The notes beneath the pieces were generated by a model. It was not told the origin of the DNA, did no database searches, and worked only from the letters and a program-made list of their open reading frames with translations. From the NCBI GenBank assembly GCA_021464525.1, contig JADRCO010001024.1, forward strand, positions 1 to 23,442: 23,442 nt of DNA, written 5' to 3'. Source of the DNA: Rhizophagus sp. LPA8_4_AMF (lineage: Eukaryota; Glomeromycota; Glomeromycetes; Glomerales; Glomeraceae). Within the stretch, counting starts at the first letter, position 1, and each line of letters starts with the position of its first letter. Position numbers and translations under genes: made by a program. Shown piece by piece: positions 1 through 10,410 of this stretch.

Positions 1-464
1 GTCTTATTATTGATTTAAGTCACATTATTTCTGACATTTGTTTCATATTTTATACCAAAAGTATCCCCGAGAGTAATTTTACAAATCTTTTCATCTACTC
101 ACATGCAGTAACCGGAATTTTAGGATCGGTTTTGCTGCTTTATTATATATGTGAGGTTGGCTTTATGTATTTGAGTATTTATGAAGGTGTTAGTGCCTTC
201 GAGAAATCAGAACCTTTTTTAAGGAAATTAACTATAACAGTGACTTGCATTTGGACTCCAATAGTCCAAATGCTAAATATGTCACTCCTTTCTGGTAATG
301 ACTATTATTGGACAAAATCAATATTGGCATTAAACCTGATTTACCTCTCAAGAGTTATAAATTATGCAGAAAAAAATGTCAAAATATCGATATATGAAAA
401 AGTACCATTCGGTATGCTATATATAATCTTTCATGTCTTACGCAACTATAGATGGGAGAATTAA
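1..464 (+). CDS. Membrane protein of unknown function, 3' end only
   Basis: The frame is open from the left edge (first full codon at base 3) to a TAA at 462-464, giving about 153 residues. It continues upstream of the window, because no ATG marks a credible start. The fragment is hydrophobic with a few charged loops. One likely membrane segment runs through the TGILGSVLLLYYICEV region, another covers the TVTCIWTPIVQML region, and a third lies near the C-terminus before the last residues NYRWEN. This pattern suggests a polytopic integral membrane protein. I recognise no family motif. An alternative is the last exon of a receptor- or transporter-like gene, but I cannot choose between these. 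Codon use looks like real coding sequence rather than AT noise, with mixed third positions and several Trp, Cys and Pro codons. Confidence 0.6.
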   Translation, partial: LIIDLSHIISDICFIFYTKSIPESNFTNLFIYSHAVTGILGSVLLLYYICEVGFMYLSIYEGVSAFEKSEPFLRKLTITVTCIWTPIVQMLNMSLLSGNDYYWTKSILALNLIYLSRVINYAEKNVKISIYEKVPFGMLYIIFHVLRNYRWEN

Positions 465-1450
465 AACCACGTTACGAAAAAATATGATGTTATTTTTGAA
501 TACTAATAAATTTGGATTATTATTTGTGTTATTTCGACCATGATGTGTAGAAAAAATGTGAATCCACGGAAGTCCAACGCTGCGTAGCAGCATACTAGTA
601 GTAGAGTATTTTTTTACGTAACTGTACTATGAGCGTCTTGAACACTGTATTAAGGAATTTAAGGACAAGACATGTAAAAAGATAGAATTTCCGAAGACTG
701 AAGAAAATTTCTCTCGTAGAGTTTCGAAGAAATAAGTTTTAAGTGTTCAATACAGGACGTATAGATATAGCTTGGTGAAACTGATTAGTCGGTTCGATTT
801 CAATTTTTCTACACATGAATGGTTAACGAATTTTCCTCTTAACGTAGAATAGTTTAAATAGAGAGACTTTATATTTAGTACGTGATGCAGAAAATAATCA
901 CACTTTTAGAATATAATTTGAAAAGTAATTTATATACGTCTAAAACATACAAGAGCAATACGGTGATGGGTTTTATTTTGTGAAGAAAAATGAGAATTAC
1001 AACTATTATGTAAACCAGTTCAATTTTTATTATTTTGCTGATATATACCCGTTATGCAATAAATAATAAGTAGCATTTGATCCCGCAAAAGATTCCCTGA
1101 AGCTATTCCAGATAGTGATGTAATGTATTTGATCAAATGATAACTTATGTGAACCGAATATTTTTCACATGTAGCCAATCTTAAACACAGCAACAAGTTT
1201 TTTCGTATTACGTATTCTCGAATACAATAATTTGTTCCAATAAGTTATATATTTTTTCATAAAAAAAAAATTGTTTCGATTTAATTTATGGACTTTATAC
1301 TTTATTATTATATTAATGTATTCAAATTTTAATTTACGATAAATTTAATTGATAATTTTTTCAAAAAAATACCTGAAAGGGTTCTAATGTTCTATGAACT
1401 CTCGCCAGGACCAAACGTATAAACTTGAATACTGTACATACTGTACAAAA

Positions 1451-1608
1451 GTGGCGAATAATATCTCATTGAATTTGACCTAAAATAATACTATATTGCT
1501 AAAAATATTTTTCTGAACTCATGTTTGTGGCGAATATTAGTTCATTTATCTCATTGAATTTGCCGACCAAATAATACTATGCTAAAAATATTTTCTGAAC
1601 TCGTGTTT
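1451..1608. repeat. Degenerate tandem duplication, two copies of about 76-82 bp
   Basis: Copy 1 (1451-1526) and copy 2 (1527-1608) both start GTGGCGAATA. They share the blocks TATCTCATTGAATTTG, AATAATACTAT, GCTAAAAATATTTT and CTGAACTC, and both end in GTTT. They differ by small indels and substitutions, so the duplication is not very recent. No coding role is visible. Confidence 0.8.
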
Positions 1609-2286
1609 GTGTGCAATGGTAAATTGGTGTCATATTTCCTAAATCAATCCACTGATGTTCAAGTACATGTAAATTACTTAATCCGGACACGAGTCCCTAC
1701 TACCAGCTAACTATTCTGTAATTACTTTACGTAAAAAATAATAACTCTATGTAGGAAAAAACATTCATGCGAACGTATATAAAACGAAAAAAAATCATTA
1801 ACGCGAAAATAATTTATGCAAAAAAATCACGTGAAGTGACATAATCTCTGGTTCGTTATTAAGTAACGGAAGAATTAGGGACAGACATTAAAGAGAAACT
1901 GGCTGAGGGTTAATTAGTAAGTTTTTTTAAACAATACCACTTAACATTTAACACTGCCTATAGTAACCCCCTTATACCTTCCTAATAAAGTACCCGCCAC
2001 AATATATCAAACATGTAAAAATCACAAATTTAATAGTAATTTTAAATCAAATTTAAAGTTTCATATATTTAAATCCTTCTAGTACAGTCAGGACAGGATG
2101 GCCGAAGTATAGTACTATTCAATTTTTAAACTGGGTGAATTGCTAAAAGACCTGGAGCATTTAGGCAGTGCTAGACCATAGATTTTAGAAACGGTTTGAC
2201 TAAACAAGGGTACTTAAAACGATTGCGTTCAGCGTATAACAAATTGAAGAGTCGCGAAAAGTATTCCGAGATTGAAAAATGAAACA

Positions 2287-2319
2287 TTATCAAGCACTTA
2301 TCAAACACTTATCAAGCTC
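2287..2319. repeat. Short tandem repeat, three 11-bp units
   Basis: Three consecutive units read TTATCAAGCAC, TTATCAAACAC and TTATCAAGCTC. This is a minor local repeat in non-coding sequence with no evident function. Confidence 0.7.
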
Positions 2320-3864
2320 GAAAGTGAAAAGATCCATTGAAATTTTCTTAAGGTGGACAGGTTGTGGGAGTGTGAGAGTGGATGGAAGTATGGGTTTGTG
2401 GTTGATTAATTTGATTAATTAGAATAGTTTTAAATTTCAAAAACTGGAGACGAAAGTATACCTATATTGAAAAATGAAAATGAAAATAACAAATACATAC
2501 AGTATATATAAAAAGTTTACCCAGACATGTTTATTTGATAAAAAGTACCAAAATTAAAGAATAAGTGTTAATAGTAGTTTATTGTCTGAATAACCTATTA
2601 AATCTAACCTAACGTTAATCTAACGCTAATAATGTAATGACATCAAAAATTTTCACGAAAGAGAACAAAAAGAAAATGGTATCAATATTATAAATATTAT
2701 AATAGATAATTTACTATTGGTTTATTATTGACACAAATTTATACATTGTTTAAGATTAAAGTTAAGGTTTTTAATAAATATTCTCAATGGAAAATATTAG
2801 ATAATAATAATAATGTTTTTTTTATTAAAATTCGGCATAAAATTCATCATAAAAATTTAATATAATAAATTTTATATAAAATGAAAATAGTATGAAAGAT
2901 TTTTTAATAAACCATCTTAAAAAAAATAAAAAATGAAAAAGTACAAATTATGTATTTCTTTCTGTATTTTGTGTACTATCAATATGATACCCGTGATACT
3001 TCCATATCGGATATAAAATCCCAATTTCGCAAATTTACTGAGATAATTTTTTATCAGTCTATTTTTTTTTTGTAAGGGGTAAGGATAAATAATAACTAAT
3101 TAGGGGTAAAACCGCAAACCGGTAAGGCCATTTTATTTAATATATTGTACATATTTATTTATTTTATTGTTAACTAAAATCAAATAATAAAAGCAATCTT
3201 GCAATCTTGGAATCTTGGAATCCTTAAAAAGTTTATCACTTTAACAATGACAAGAATTATCCGAATCTATAATCAAACATTATTTAAAATTAATTTAAAT
3301 TATTTTGAATTCTTTATCATTATTATCATTATTATTATTATTATTATTATTTTATTATTTTATTATTCAACCGAATTTATTACCAATTTATCTTTATCTA
3401 TTCATCTCTTTTAATATTACTTATGCATAAAAAAAAAAGACTGGTTTGAAAACAAGTTCAAAAAAAATTCATTCTTGATCTACTGTATACAATTTTTAAG
3501 CGCGTATTTTTTTCCGATAGAATTTAACATATTTCCCGTTTAATATCATAATTACAATCACATGATAATCGTTCTCAGTGTAAGGATAAAAATTTCGAAA
3601 TCTTCTATGTAAATAAAAAAGGAAAATTTTTATTTTTTTTTTATATACATTTTATGCAAGAATGTACAATTAATTTATTTTACTCTTTTTTTTTTTCTTT
3701 ATATGTGTATGTGATTTTATAATATATTAAAAAAAAAAAGAATTAAACCCCCAGGAAAAAAAAATAAAAAAACAAACCAAAAAAAAGGGAAAAAAAAAAA
3801 AAAATTTTTTTTTCTTTTTATCAATTTATATACAAAAATGAAATAAAGAAACGATAAAAAAAAA

Positions 3865-3866
<2 letters not shown>

Positions 3867-3897
<31 letters not shown>
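3867..3897. repeat. Poly-T run of 31 bases within a poly-A/T cluster
   Basis: This is an uninterrupted T run directly preceded by an A-rich run. It lies in a roughly 550-bp zone (about 3620-4180) where runs of A and of T alternate; at about 3789-3813 an A run is followed directly by a T run and could fold on itself. Such tracts are common in this fungal genome type and are prone to length errors in sequencing. Confidence 0.85.
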
Positions 3898-3901
<4 letters not shown>

Positions 3902-4310
3902 AAAAAACACCACAAGTAATTCTATTACTGTTATTAAAAATAACTTGTATGTATATGTTACATATAAAAAATTTTTTTTTTTTTTTATAATACAAAATAT
4001 CCCTCTAATGATATATTGTGTTATTAATAAAATCCGAAAAAATTTACCATTTAAGGGATAAGTAATTTTTTTCTTTTTTTGTGTGTATAGAGAAATTAAC
4101 CAAAATTAAAAAAAAAGGAAATAAACGGAAAAAAAAACGAAGAAAGATGAAATGCGGGATCAAATTTGTTAAAAGGAATTTTGTTTCCTTAAGTCTGACT
4201 TCACGAAGTCATTTAAATAAATAATTCCCTACAAATATTAAAGCATGAATTTAATAAAAAAAAATTTTTTTTTTTCGAATTGAAAGATTCAAACATTATA
4301 TATACCTTTA

Positions 4311-5431
4311 CTATTGTACAACTTGTTGTTTTCGTTGTGCTTCTTGCGTTTGCGGTGGTTCAATAACATTGACTCCATCGTTCTCAGATTCTAGAGAGAT
4401 ATTGGCAAGTTTTTGTTGAATGTTGTAGGTTTCTTCATTAATATATTGATCATTAACATATTGATCATTGTATTGATCATCGCCATATTGTTCACTCATA
4501 TATTGATAATCGATATATTCCCAATAGAAATTAAAATCAATGACTAAAGATTTTTTTTTAAAAAAAAAATTATTAGATAAACCTTGATCTTAAAAAAAAG
4601 AATACTAATATAATATTATAAACATACCATGACGACTGTGGACGTCATCCAAGAATTTACGTAACATTACCCAGACTTGCGGTTTCTTTTGTTCGATATT
4701 TCTTTGAATTCTCGTGATAACAGTATCCCAAGGAAGATTTTGTCTGTTATTTAATTGAAGTGTTTCAAGAATCTCAATATACAATGAATCATCTCCAACA
4801 AGAGCATTCGCTGTAGTAAGAATATCATCACTAAGTCCTAATTTTTAGATAAAACAATAAATAGGGTAAATAATATGATCGGGAGAAATATCCAATCAAA
4901 AGATAAAAAAAAAATATATAAAAAAAAATAATCACCAAGTTCTTCACCAGCTTTTTGTTCAGCAAAAACTCTTTCCATTCTCTTTTTTATGGTAGGATCA
5001 CATTCTTCATTTAAAAATCTTTGTAAACCACTCCAAACTTGTTGATGACTCGCAGAACCATTATCAAATTGCATAGCTCTTAAATAACCATCCATTAAAC
5101 GTTCATCAAATCCTAAAGCAATTTCAACTTTTCCTAGCATGTCGATAGCATCACAAACTCTCAAAAGAGTACTTTCAAAAGCACTATTTTGTTCAGCTTG
5201 TCTTATCAATATTTGAAATTGTGTTAATAAATTTGGATCCGAAGAACGATGAAAGAATGGTAATACCATTTCAACCACATCTTTCATTGGAGTAATCGTT
5301 AATGTACTAATAAAATCTGAGAAATCATTATCATCTGGTAAAGATTCTCGAAATGAACGGAAAAATCCGTAAATTGCGTAAGGTGTCGTCGCTTGTTCAG
5401 CAGCCTTCTTTTTCATATTGTTTTTCCTCAT
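4311..5431 (-). CDS. Unrecognised, probably all-helical protein, three exons
   Basis: Exons on the minus strand are 5431-4936, 4837-4628 and 4543-4311, totalling 939 nt or 312 residues. Intron 1 has donor GTGATT and an acceptor ending TTAG. Intron 2 has donor GTATGT and acceptor TTTAG. The frame stays open across both junctions (EELG-LSDD and SRHV-IDFN). The start is the ATG at 5431; a second Met lies five residues in (MRKNNM). The first 260 residues look helical and soluble and seem to contain a diverged internal repeat: GFDERLMDGYLRAMQ in exon 1 resembles GDDSLYIEILETLQ in exon 2, and QQVWSGLQRFLNEE resembles PQVWVMLRKFLDDV. The tail has repeated DQY units, then a Gln-rich end. I do not recognise the family. 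No signal peptide or membrane segment is evident. Confidence 0.75.
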
Positions 5432-5734
5432 ATTTTAATCTTTTTAAAGATAAAATTAAAAAAAAAAAAAATTCGGTTTAAATAAATAATTTGTATTTCA
5501 AAGTTGAAATTTAAAAAATTATTCTGGTTACAGGTTTATATAAAAAAAAAAAAATAAATGTATGTATGTGTTTATTTTTTTTTTGTTTGTCTTTCACAAA
5601 GAGAAGAAGAAAAAAAGAAACGACGAAAAAAATTTTTTATTGTTTTTTAATGGGCTTTGTTTTTTCCTTTTGTTAAAAGGGAGACAAAAAATGACCTAAT
5701 TTTTATTTATAATAAATATAATATATCTTACCTT

Positions 5735-5965
5735 TTATTTAAAGAAAAATAAATATATGTAGATTTTTTTTTTTCTGGTGGTGTGATTATTTTTTTTTTT
5801 TAAAAAAAAAAATTTTTTTTTGTAAATATTTGTGCGTTCTGAAAAGAACTTATTTATTATATAAGGGTGAAGATCTTCAGGGAGACACACAATCATTAAT
5901 AAGAATATTAAATAAGTGATAGCGGTTGTGATAGTGGTAACAAAGTAATACAAAAGCTGAGTCAT
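5735..5965 (-). CDS. Possible small membrane peptide or upstream ORF
   Basis: The minus-strand frame starts at an ATG preceded by GATGG. Its first 47 codons or so look plausibly coding: MTQLLYY, then a hydrophobic stretch (TYLIFLLMIVCL), then PEDLHPYIINKFFSERTNIY. After that it runs into poly-Lys/poly-Phe encoded by A/T tracts, which looks like UTR. Three bases beyond the stop is a canonical donor, AG/GTAAGA (exon end about 5732). It could therefore be a 5' leader exon of the gene at 4311-5431 carrying an upstream ORF, or a short single-pass membrane peptide gene. It may also be chance; confidence is low. Confidence 0.25.
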   Translation of the reverse strand: MTQLLYYFVTTITTAITYLIFLLMIVCLPEDLHPYIINKFFSERTNIYKKKFFFLKKKNNHTTRKKKIYIYLFFFK

Positions 5966-6529
5966 CCATCCCTTACATCGTTAAGTATTCATAATAATAT
6001 CTTTTTCTTGTATTAAGGTTTCTATTGTTTATAATATAAATATGAACGCAATGACATTTTATGGTAAACAATTTAGGGCAAAGTATAGCGTAAATGTACC
6101 GAAAGAATAAGACCAAATTTGGGGAGAGGATATATGAACAATGGAACTGTCGTCATGAGATAGTTACAAAAATACTTAAATTAACCAAACAAGTTGTAAT
6201 CTGTAGGTTTCGAACTCTAGAGGATTAACATAACGCCACTTGCGACAAAAACGCCGGCCGATTGAAAGAATGGAAAAATGGACAATGTGATTCCTTGTTT
6301 ATCATTATAAATCTCTTCCATAAAAAGTATAAAGCATAAACGAATAGTTACATAACATATTACGAGTCTTTGTTCTCATACTTACATATAAAGGATTGAT
6401 GAGTTGCCCGTTTTTCTATAAAAATAAAGTTTTATTTTTTTCGCTTATTGGATGATTTTTTGTTTGAACGTGTGAAATTTTTTAATTTTCTTTTGATAAA
6501 GATCACGCGGGGAATTGCATGCATTCTTG

Positions 6530-6531
<2 letters not shown>

Positions 6532-6570
<39 letters not shown>
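6532..6570. repeat. Poly-T run of 39 bases
   Basis: This uninterrupted T homopolymer follows GCATGCATTCTTGCA. It is the longest homopolymer in the window and sits about 1.4 kb upstream of the CUE-like gene. It could be the tail of an old reverse-strand retroposed copy, but no target-site duplication or element body is apparent to me. Its length may be uncertain. Confidence 0.9.
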
Positions 6571-6574
<4 letters not shown>

Positions 6575-7010
6575 AGTATCAATATATATGGTTTAGTTAT
6601 TTAGGTAATTTATCGATCATTTAAAATAAAATCACATGGTATCTTCTTCAATATTGGATTTTTTATATTTTTTCGTTTTTGATTTTACGAGTGGCTGAAA
6701 ATGAATTAATTAAAAATTCAAAAGTTCTAGTGGCTTTTTTATTTTGTTATTCACACAAGTGGCGAATTTTTTTTTAAAACTGTTTTATTTGATCTGAGAT
6801 TATATAAAAGATTTCTGATAATCAATTTAAATATTCTTTTTTTAGAGATTAAATAAGCCGTTTCACGCAGTTAAAGAATTTATAGAGGCGCAGAATGTAC
6901 ATAATATGTACTGATGTACATGAGATTTCAGGTTTTTAATAGCATGTAAACATTATTAGATATTACGAACATTTAATACATCGGAGCAATTCCCTATTAT
7001 TCCTTGTGTA

Positions 7011-7075
7011 ATTAAATGTAACTATATGTAACCAAATGTAACCAATGTAACAAAAAATGTAACTAAATGTAATAA
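7011..7075. repeat. Irregular repeat of ATGTAAC-like words
   Basis: Within about 65 bp the motif ATGTAAC (or ATGTAAT) occurs six times, with AA-rich spacers of variable length. The spacing is irregular, so this may be a decayed microsatellite. It lies upstream of the CUE-like gene, but its distance (about 860 bp) gives no direct reason to call it regulatory. Confidence 0.6.
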
Positions 7076-7933
7076 ACATAATGAATGCATTTTTCTTTTT
7101 GAAATGCCATAAAAATCTAGTGACCATATACAATTACGACATAAGGCATTTATCAAAGATACGGCAACCAACGACACACGTGATTATTGATAACAAAAAT
7201 AAAGATAAATCATTTTTTTCTATTTTAAAAAAAAGGAATAAAAAGAATAAAAAGAATATTCCAAAAAAGTTTCAAAAGTAAAATTTTTAAAAAAAAGCCT
7301 TTTTGTACCTTTTTTTACTTTTTTTTACTTTTTACCTTTTTTTTTTTTTTTGCTCTCTATTTTTACTTTTGCCAAGTAAAAATGTGTATTTCCCATGGAA
7401 TATATATGTATTAGTATTCGGTTAAATTATATTGCCGAAATCCGTTGGTATCAACATTTTATTTATTTTTTTTCCAGTGGGAAAAGTGGAAAAAAAATTC
7501 CGTTCTCATTTTTTCAATAAAAAAAATATTTTGTGTGATTGTGTGACAGAATCTTAATGGGAATTGAATTTAACCGTTTAAAATTTTTTAACCAAAAAAT
7601 TTTTTTTTTCCTCGATAGATTATTCCTATTCCTTGGCTTTTTCTGCCAAGTTATTCTAATTATTTAAATAATTTTTTTTAATTATGAAAATTCTTTTTTT
7701 GAACTTGTGAATCGTTTCTTTGGAAAACAATATCTTAATTATATAAATAAAAGATTGAAATTCAAAAATTTTGAAAAAAAAAACTTTAACAAAATATAAT
7801 TTTTAACAAAATAATTTTTTAAAAAAAAAATTTTTTAATAAATTTTTCAATAATTTTTTCATCAAGTTTTTAAAAACTTTTTAATAATTTTCTTAATTTC
7901 AATTTTAATTTTACATTATTATTATTATTAAAA

Positions 7934-9187
7934 ATGACTCACAAAAGTAAATGTGAAGAAAAATATAGTAATTGTGAAGACAAATATCGTTATCGTGAAG
8001 AAAAACGTGAAGCAAAAAAACGTCACCGTGAAGAAAAACGTAAAGAAAAACAACGTCATCGTGAAGAAAAACGTGAATTAAAACAACGTCATCGTGAAGA
8101 AAAACGTCGAAATCGTGAAGATTTTGTTGCAAAATTATTTAATCTTACTTTAGATTCACCAACATCCAGTCGTTCAAATAATTCAAATGTTCAAATAACA
8201 TCTGAAAGGATTGAGAATGAAAATGAAGTTGCAACTTTAAGAACCGTATTTCCAGATTGTGACCCATTATTTATTAGAAATTGTCTTGCAAATGAAACGG
8301 GAGATGATCGTATACGTAAAGTAGCAGAAAATTTATTAATAACAGATTATCCTAAAGTTGCACCAGTATCACCTTTAACTCCACCTACAGCTCCACCTCT
8401 TATTCGTAATAGTTTTGAATTTCCTAATGATAATGAAGCACCTCCATCATATGAAGAATCTTTAGGAAATCAATCATTACAACCTCCTCCATTACCAACT
8501 CGTCATCAAAGGGCTTCTTCATGGAATGGTAATAGTTTATCAGTTACTTCTTCAAGATCAACTCAATTCAAACCTTGTCAAATTTCACAACAAATTACAC
8601 AACAAATTACACAACAAATTACACGTACAGCAGCTACCGCTTCTTCAGAAGTTAACGAGGCAATTAGTATAGTTGTTAAAAATTTACTTACAAGTATGAA
8701 ACCATCCACAGTTGACCGTGCTTGTCATAAATATAGTCATATTTGGTCCCGACCAATTCCATCTCATTTTAGACCTAAACCTCTTTCACAAAAATATAAA
8801 GTAGTACCAAAGGATAAATTTTCAATTCAAAAAGGATTTAATCAATGTAATTATCCTTCAAGAGAATTAAAATCTCATAATATTTCAGAAGAAGATTGGT
8901 ATTATTTTATGAATGGATTAAATTCACTTATTGGTGTAAAATCGGCCGCCAAAGGAAATCTAAATAATTTTGGGGAGGGGGTCTCTGTTAGTTTAAAATG
9001 GGTTTCATGGATGAATGTAACCATGGATGAATCATTAATGGAATCAAATCTTAAAGCATTAAATGAATATATTGATAAATGGAATAGCTCCTACTTTAAT
9101 CCAAGACAAATAATGGTACAACTTATTGATAATAGAAATCAGAATAATCCACCTTACGAGCAATTTTTATTAGTAAAATCTATATAA
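7934..9187 (+). CDS. CUE-like ubiquitin-binding protein with charged helical repeat and PPxY motif
   Basis: This is a single exon of 417 residues with ATG at 7934 and TAA at 9185-9187. Residues 1-65 are extremely charged, with an 11-residue repeat (REEKREAKKRH, REEKRKEKQRH, REEKRELKQRH, then a partial unit from residue 54). It is probably a long single helix or coiled coil. Residues about 98-139 fit a CUE fold: a hydrophobic start, then FPDCDP near 106-111, a central IRNCL, and a final AENLL. CUE domains bind ubiquitin. A Pro-rich part follows, including PPSY at 170-173, a consensus PPxY site for WW domains of NEDD4/Rsp5-type ligases, and then three ITQQ repeats. Residues about 235-417 seem folded (several Trp, mixed polarity) but I do not recognise them. 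No RING or catalytic motif is seen, so an adaptor in ubiquitin signalling is the best inference. Confidence 0.8.
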   Translation: MTHKSKCEEKYSNCEDKYRYREEKREAKKRHREEKRKEKQRHREEKRELKQRHREEKRRNREDFVAKLFNLTLDSPTSSRSNNSNVQITSERIENENEVATLRTVFPDCDPLFIRNCLANETGDDRIRKVAENLLITDYPKVAPVSPLTPPTAPPLIRNSFEFPNDNEAPPSYEESLGNQSLQPPPLPTRHQRASSWNGNSLSVTSSRSTQFKPCQISQQITQQITQQITRTAATASSEVNEAISIVVKNLLTSMKPSTVDRACHKYSHIWSRPIPSHFRPKPLSQKYKVVPKDKFSIQKGFNQCNYPSRELKSHNISEEDWYYFMNGLNSLIGVKSAAKGNLNNFGEGVSVSLKWVSWMNVTMDESLMESNLKALNEYIDKWNSSYFNPRQIMVQLIDNRNQNNPPYEQFLLVKSI

Positions 9188-10410
9188 GTAGTTGGTGGAA
9201 AAACGGACATTTGCATTTTTGTAAAATTAATTATATAAATATATATATATAAATGTATATCTATTATTACAGTATTATATTAAATTATAAATATAGCATA
9301 TGTATTTATAAATTTGTTTTGATTTGTGTATGTATCCCATTACTATTATGGAGAAACCCGATAGGGTTTTATCATTTATTGCATTTATTTATTAATTAGA
9401 ATTAATAAAAAATATTATATATAATTTGAAAAGTATTTTAAATTTATGAATATTTGCCTAATATTTGTTATAATGTTTATAAACTTGTTATACAGTATCT
9501 TGTTTTTGAAATTTTACGGAAAAATATCATCTGATATTTTTTTTTTTTTGATTTTTTCCTTCAAAGGAAATATTTTTCTTGGTATTTTTTCTATATTCGT
9601 CATACAATCAAAATGGGAGGTGTACAATACTTACGTACGTACAGACGTTCAAATTGCTATTACGGTATCATAAAAAAATGTATTTATTTTTTTTTTTTGG
9701 AAACTCGTAATTTTAGCAAATAAATTTTTCATTGTTAATAACGCACGTAAAATGCAAGATATATGACTTTTTCTTTTCCTTACTTTTATATCGGTTCTAT
9801 TCATAGTAAACCTCGTGTTACATGAATTCTCCAATAAATGCAAGTAAATTATTTTTGATCTTTATATGGAAATATTAGAAATACAGTAGTATTACCAATA
9901 ATTTTGATTTCTCTTCGATTTCATATATGTTATATAGATATACTCATGCATAAAGTTAAAAAAAGAACCACTCTTAATAATGCGAGACGAAGTACGAAAA
10001 TGCAATTCAAATAATATTAATCAACATGATTTTATATATATTATATGTTATAGACTTGAAGACCCTTCCACTTTTCATTCATTCCACTCAGAGTTTAGTT
10101 TAATACAAAAATGTACTACTTTTAAATAAAAGAAATATCATCTTTCTTTTAGTATCACTTTTTCCCTCTTTTGAAAATTTTTCGAATATCATTATATTCG
10201 ATCCCTTCTTTCACTTTCTTTTTAATATTTTAAGGTGAGAAGATCACCGAGATATATATATATATATTAATTTAATATTCGCTTTTTTTTTTACCTAAAC
10301 ATTTCATTCTTTTCATTCTCCTTTAATTCACTTTCATTTTATCCTAGTTTTTTTTTTAAAAAAAAAAAATCTCCTTTCCTTTCTTTCCTTTTCTATATTT
10401 TTCCACAAAA
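9188..10410. other. Intergenic region upstream of chitin synthase
   Basis: I find no supported gene here. Short frames at 9446-9673 and 9649-9843 lack the composition of real proteins and have no family signature. The last 270 bp before the chitin synthase ATG contain C/T-rich stretches (for example CTCCTTTCCTTTCTTTCC at 10371-10388) and an AT dinucleotide run near 10250-10267. Such pyrimidine-rich leaders are common upstream of well-expressed fungal genes. Confidence 0.5.
10371..10410 (+). promoter_or_regulatory. Pyrimidine-rich leader before the chitin synthase ATG
   Basis: The 40 bases before the start codon are almost all C and T until the final CACAAAA, which gives the start a favourable A at -3. 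Fungal core promoters and 5' leaders often carry such CT blocks near the transcription start. That this one marks the start is inference. No TATA box can be separated from the AT background. Confidence 0.4.

Larger units (their letters stand above)
465..4310. other. AT-rich gene-poor intergenic stretch
   Basis: I see no convincing gene in these 3.8 kb. Open frames are short and low in complexity; for example, the frame over 3199-3414 is an isoleucine run made by an ATT microsatellite at about 3316-3365. The stretch holds a degenerate tandem duplication (1451-1608), an 11-bp triplicate (2287-2319) and dense poly-A/poly-T tracts (about 3620-4180, including a 31-base T run at 3867-3897). A short frame near 645-735 (reading CIKEFKDK and ending SRRVSKK) could be gene debris but is too short to call. 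The 3' UTR of the minus-strand gene at 4311 presumably lies at the right end. Confidence 0.6.
5432..7933. other. Intergenic region between divergent genes
   Basis: This 2.5-kb gap separates the minus-strand gene ending at 5431 from the plus-strand CUE-like gene starting at 7934, so it should hold both promoters. It contains many poly-A/T runs, a 39-base T run (6532-6570), a cluster of ATGTAAC-like words (about 7011-7075) and a possible small ORF or leader exon on the minus strand (5735-5965). I see no other gene. Frames such as 7081-7281 are Lys/Asn-rich AT noise. Confidence 0.55.

Noticed and set aside
2085-2210. tRNA-like A box (GGATGGCCGAAG) and a weak B box (GGTTTGACTA) about 95 bp apart, as in a tRNA-derived SINE
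   Set aside because: The B box deviates from GGTTCGA, no poly-A tail or flanking duplication is evident, and the body does not fold as a tRNA.
3199-3995. Poly-Ile and poly-Lys/Phe frames in the left intergenic stretch
   Set aside because: They are made by ATT microsatellite and homopolymer tracts and have no protein-like composition.
6190-6240. Possible tRNA T-arm (GGTTTCGAACTC)
   Set aside because: The bases flanking the loop do not pair as a five-base stem on either strand, and no acceptor stem or anticodon arm can be drawn.
7911-8132. Minus-strand frame with repeated HDD/VFLH units
   Set aside because: It is the complement of the REEKR repeat in the CUE-like gene. The repeat alone explains the open frame.
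9446-9843. Two short hydrophobic frames on opposite strands
   Set aside because: Their composition follows the AT background, with no conserved motif, splice extension or good start context.
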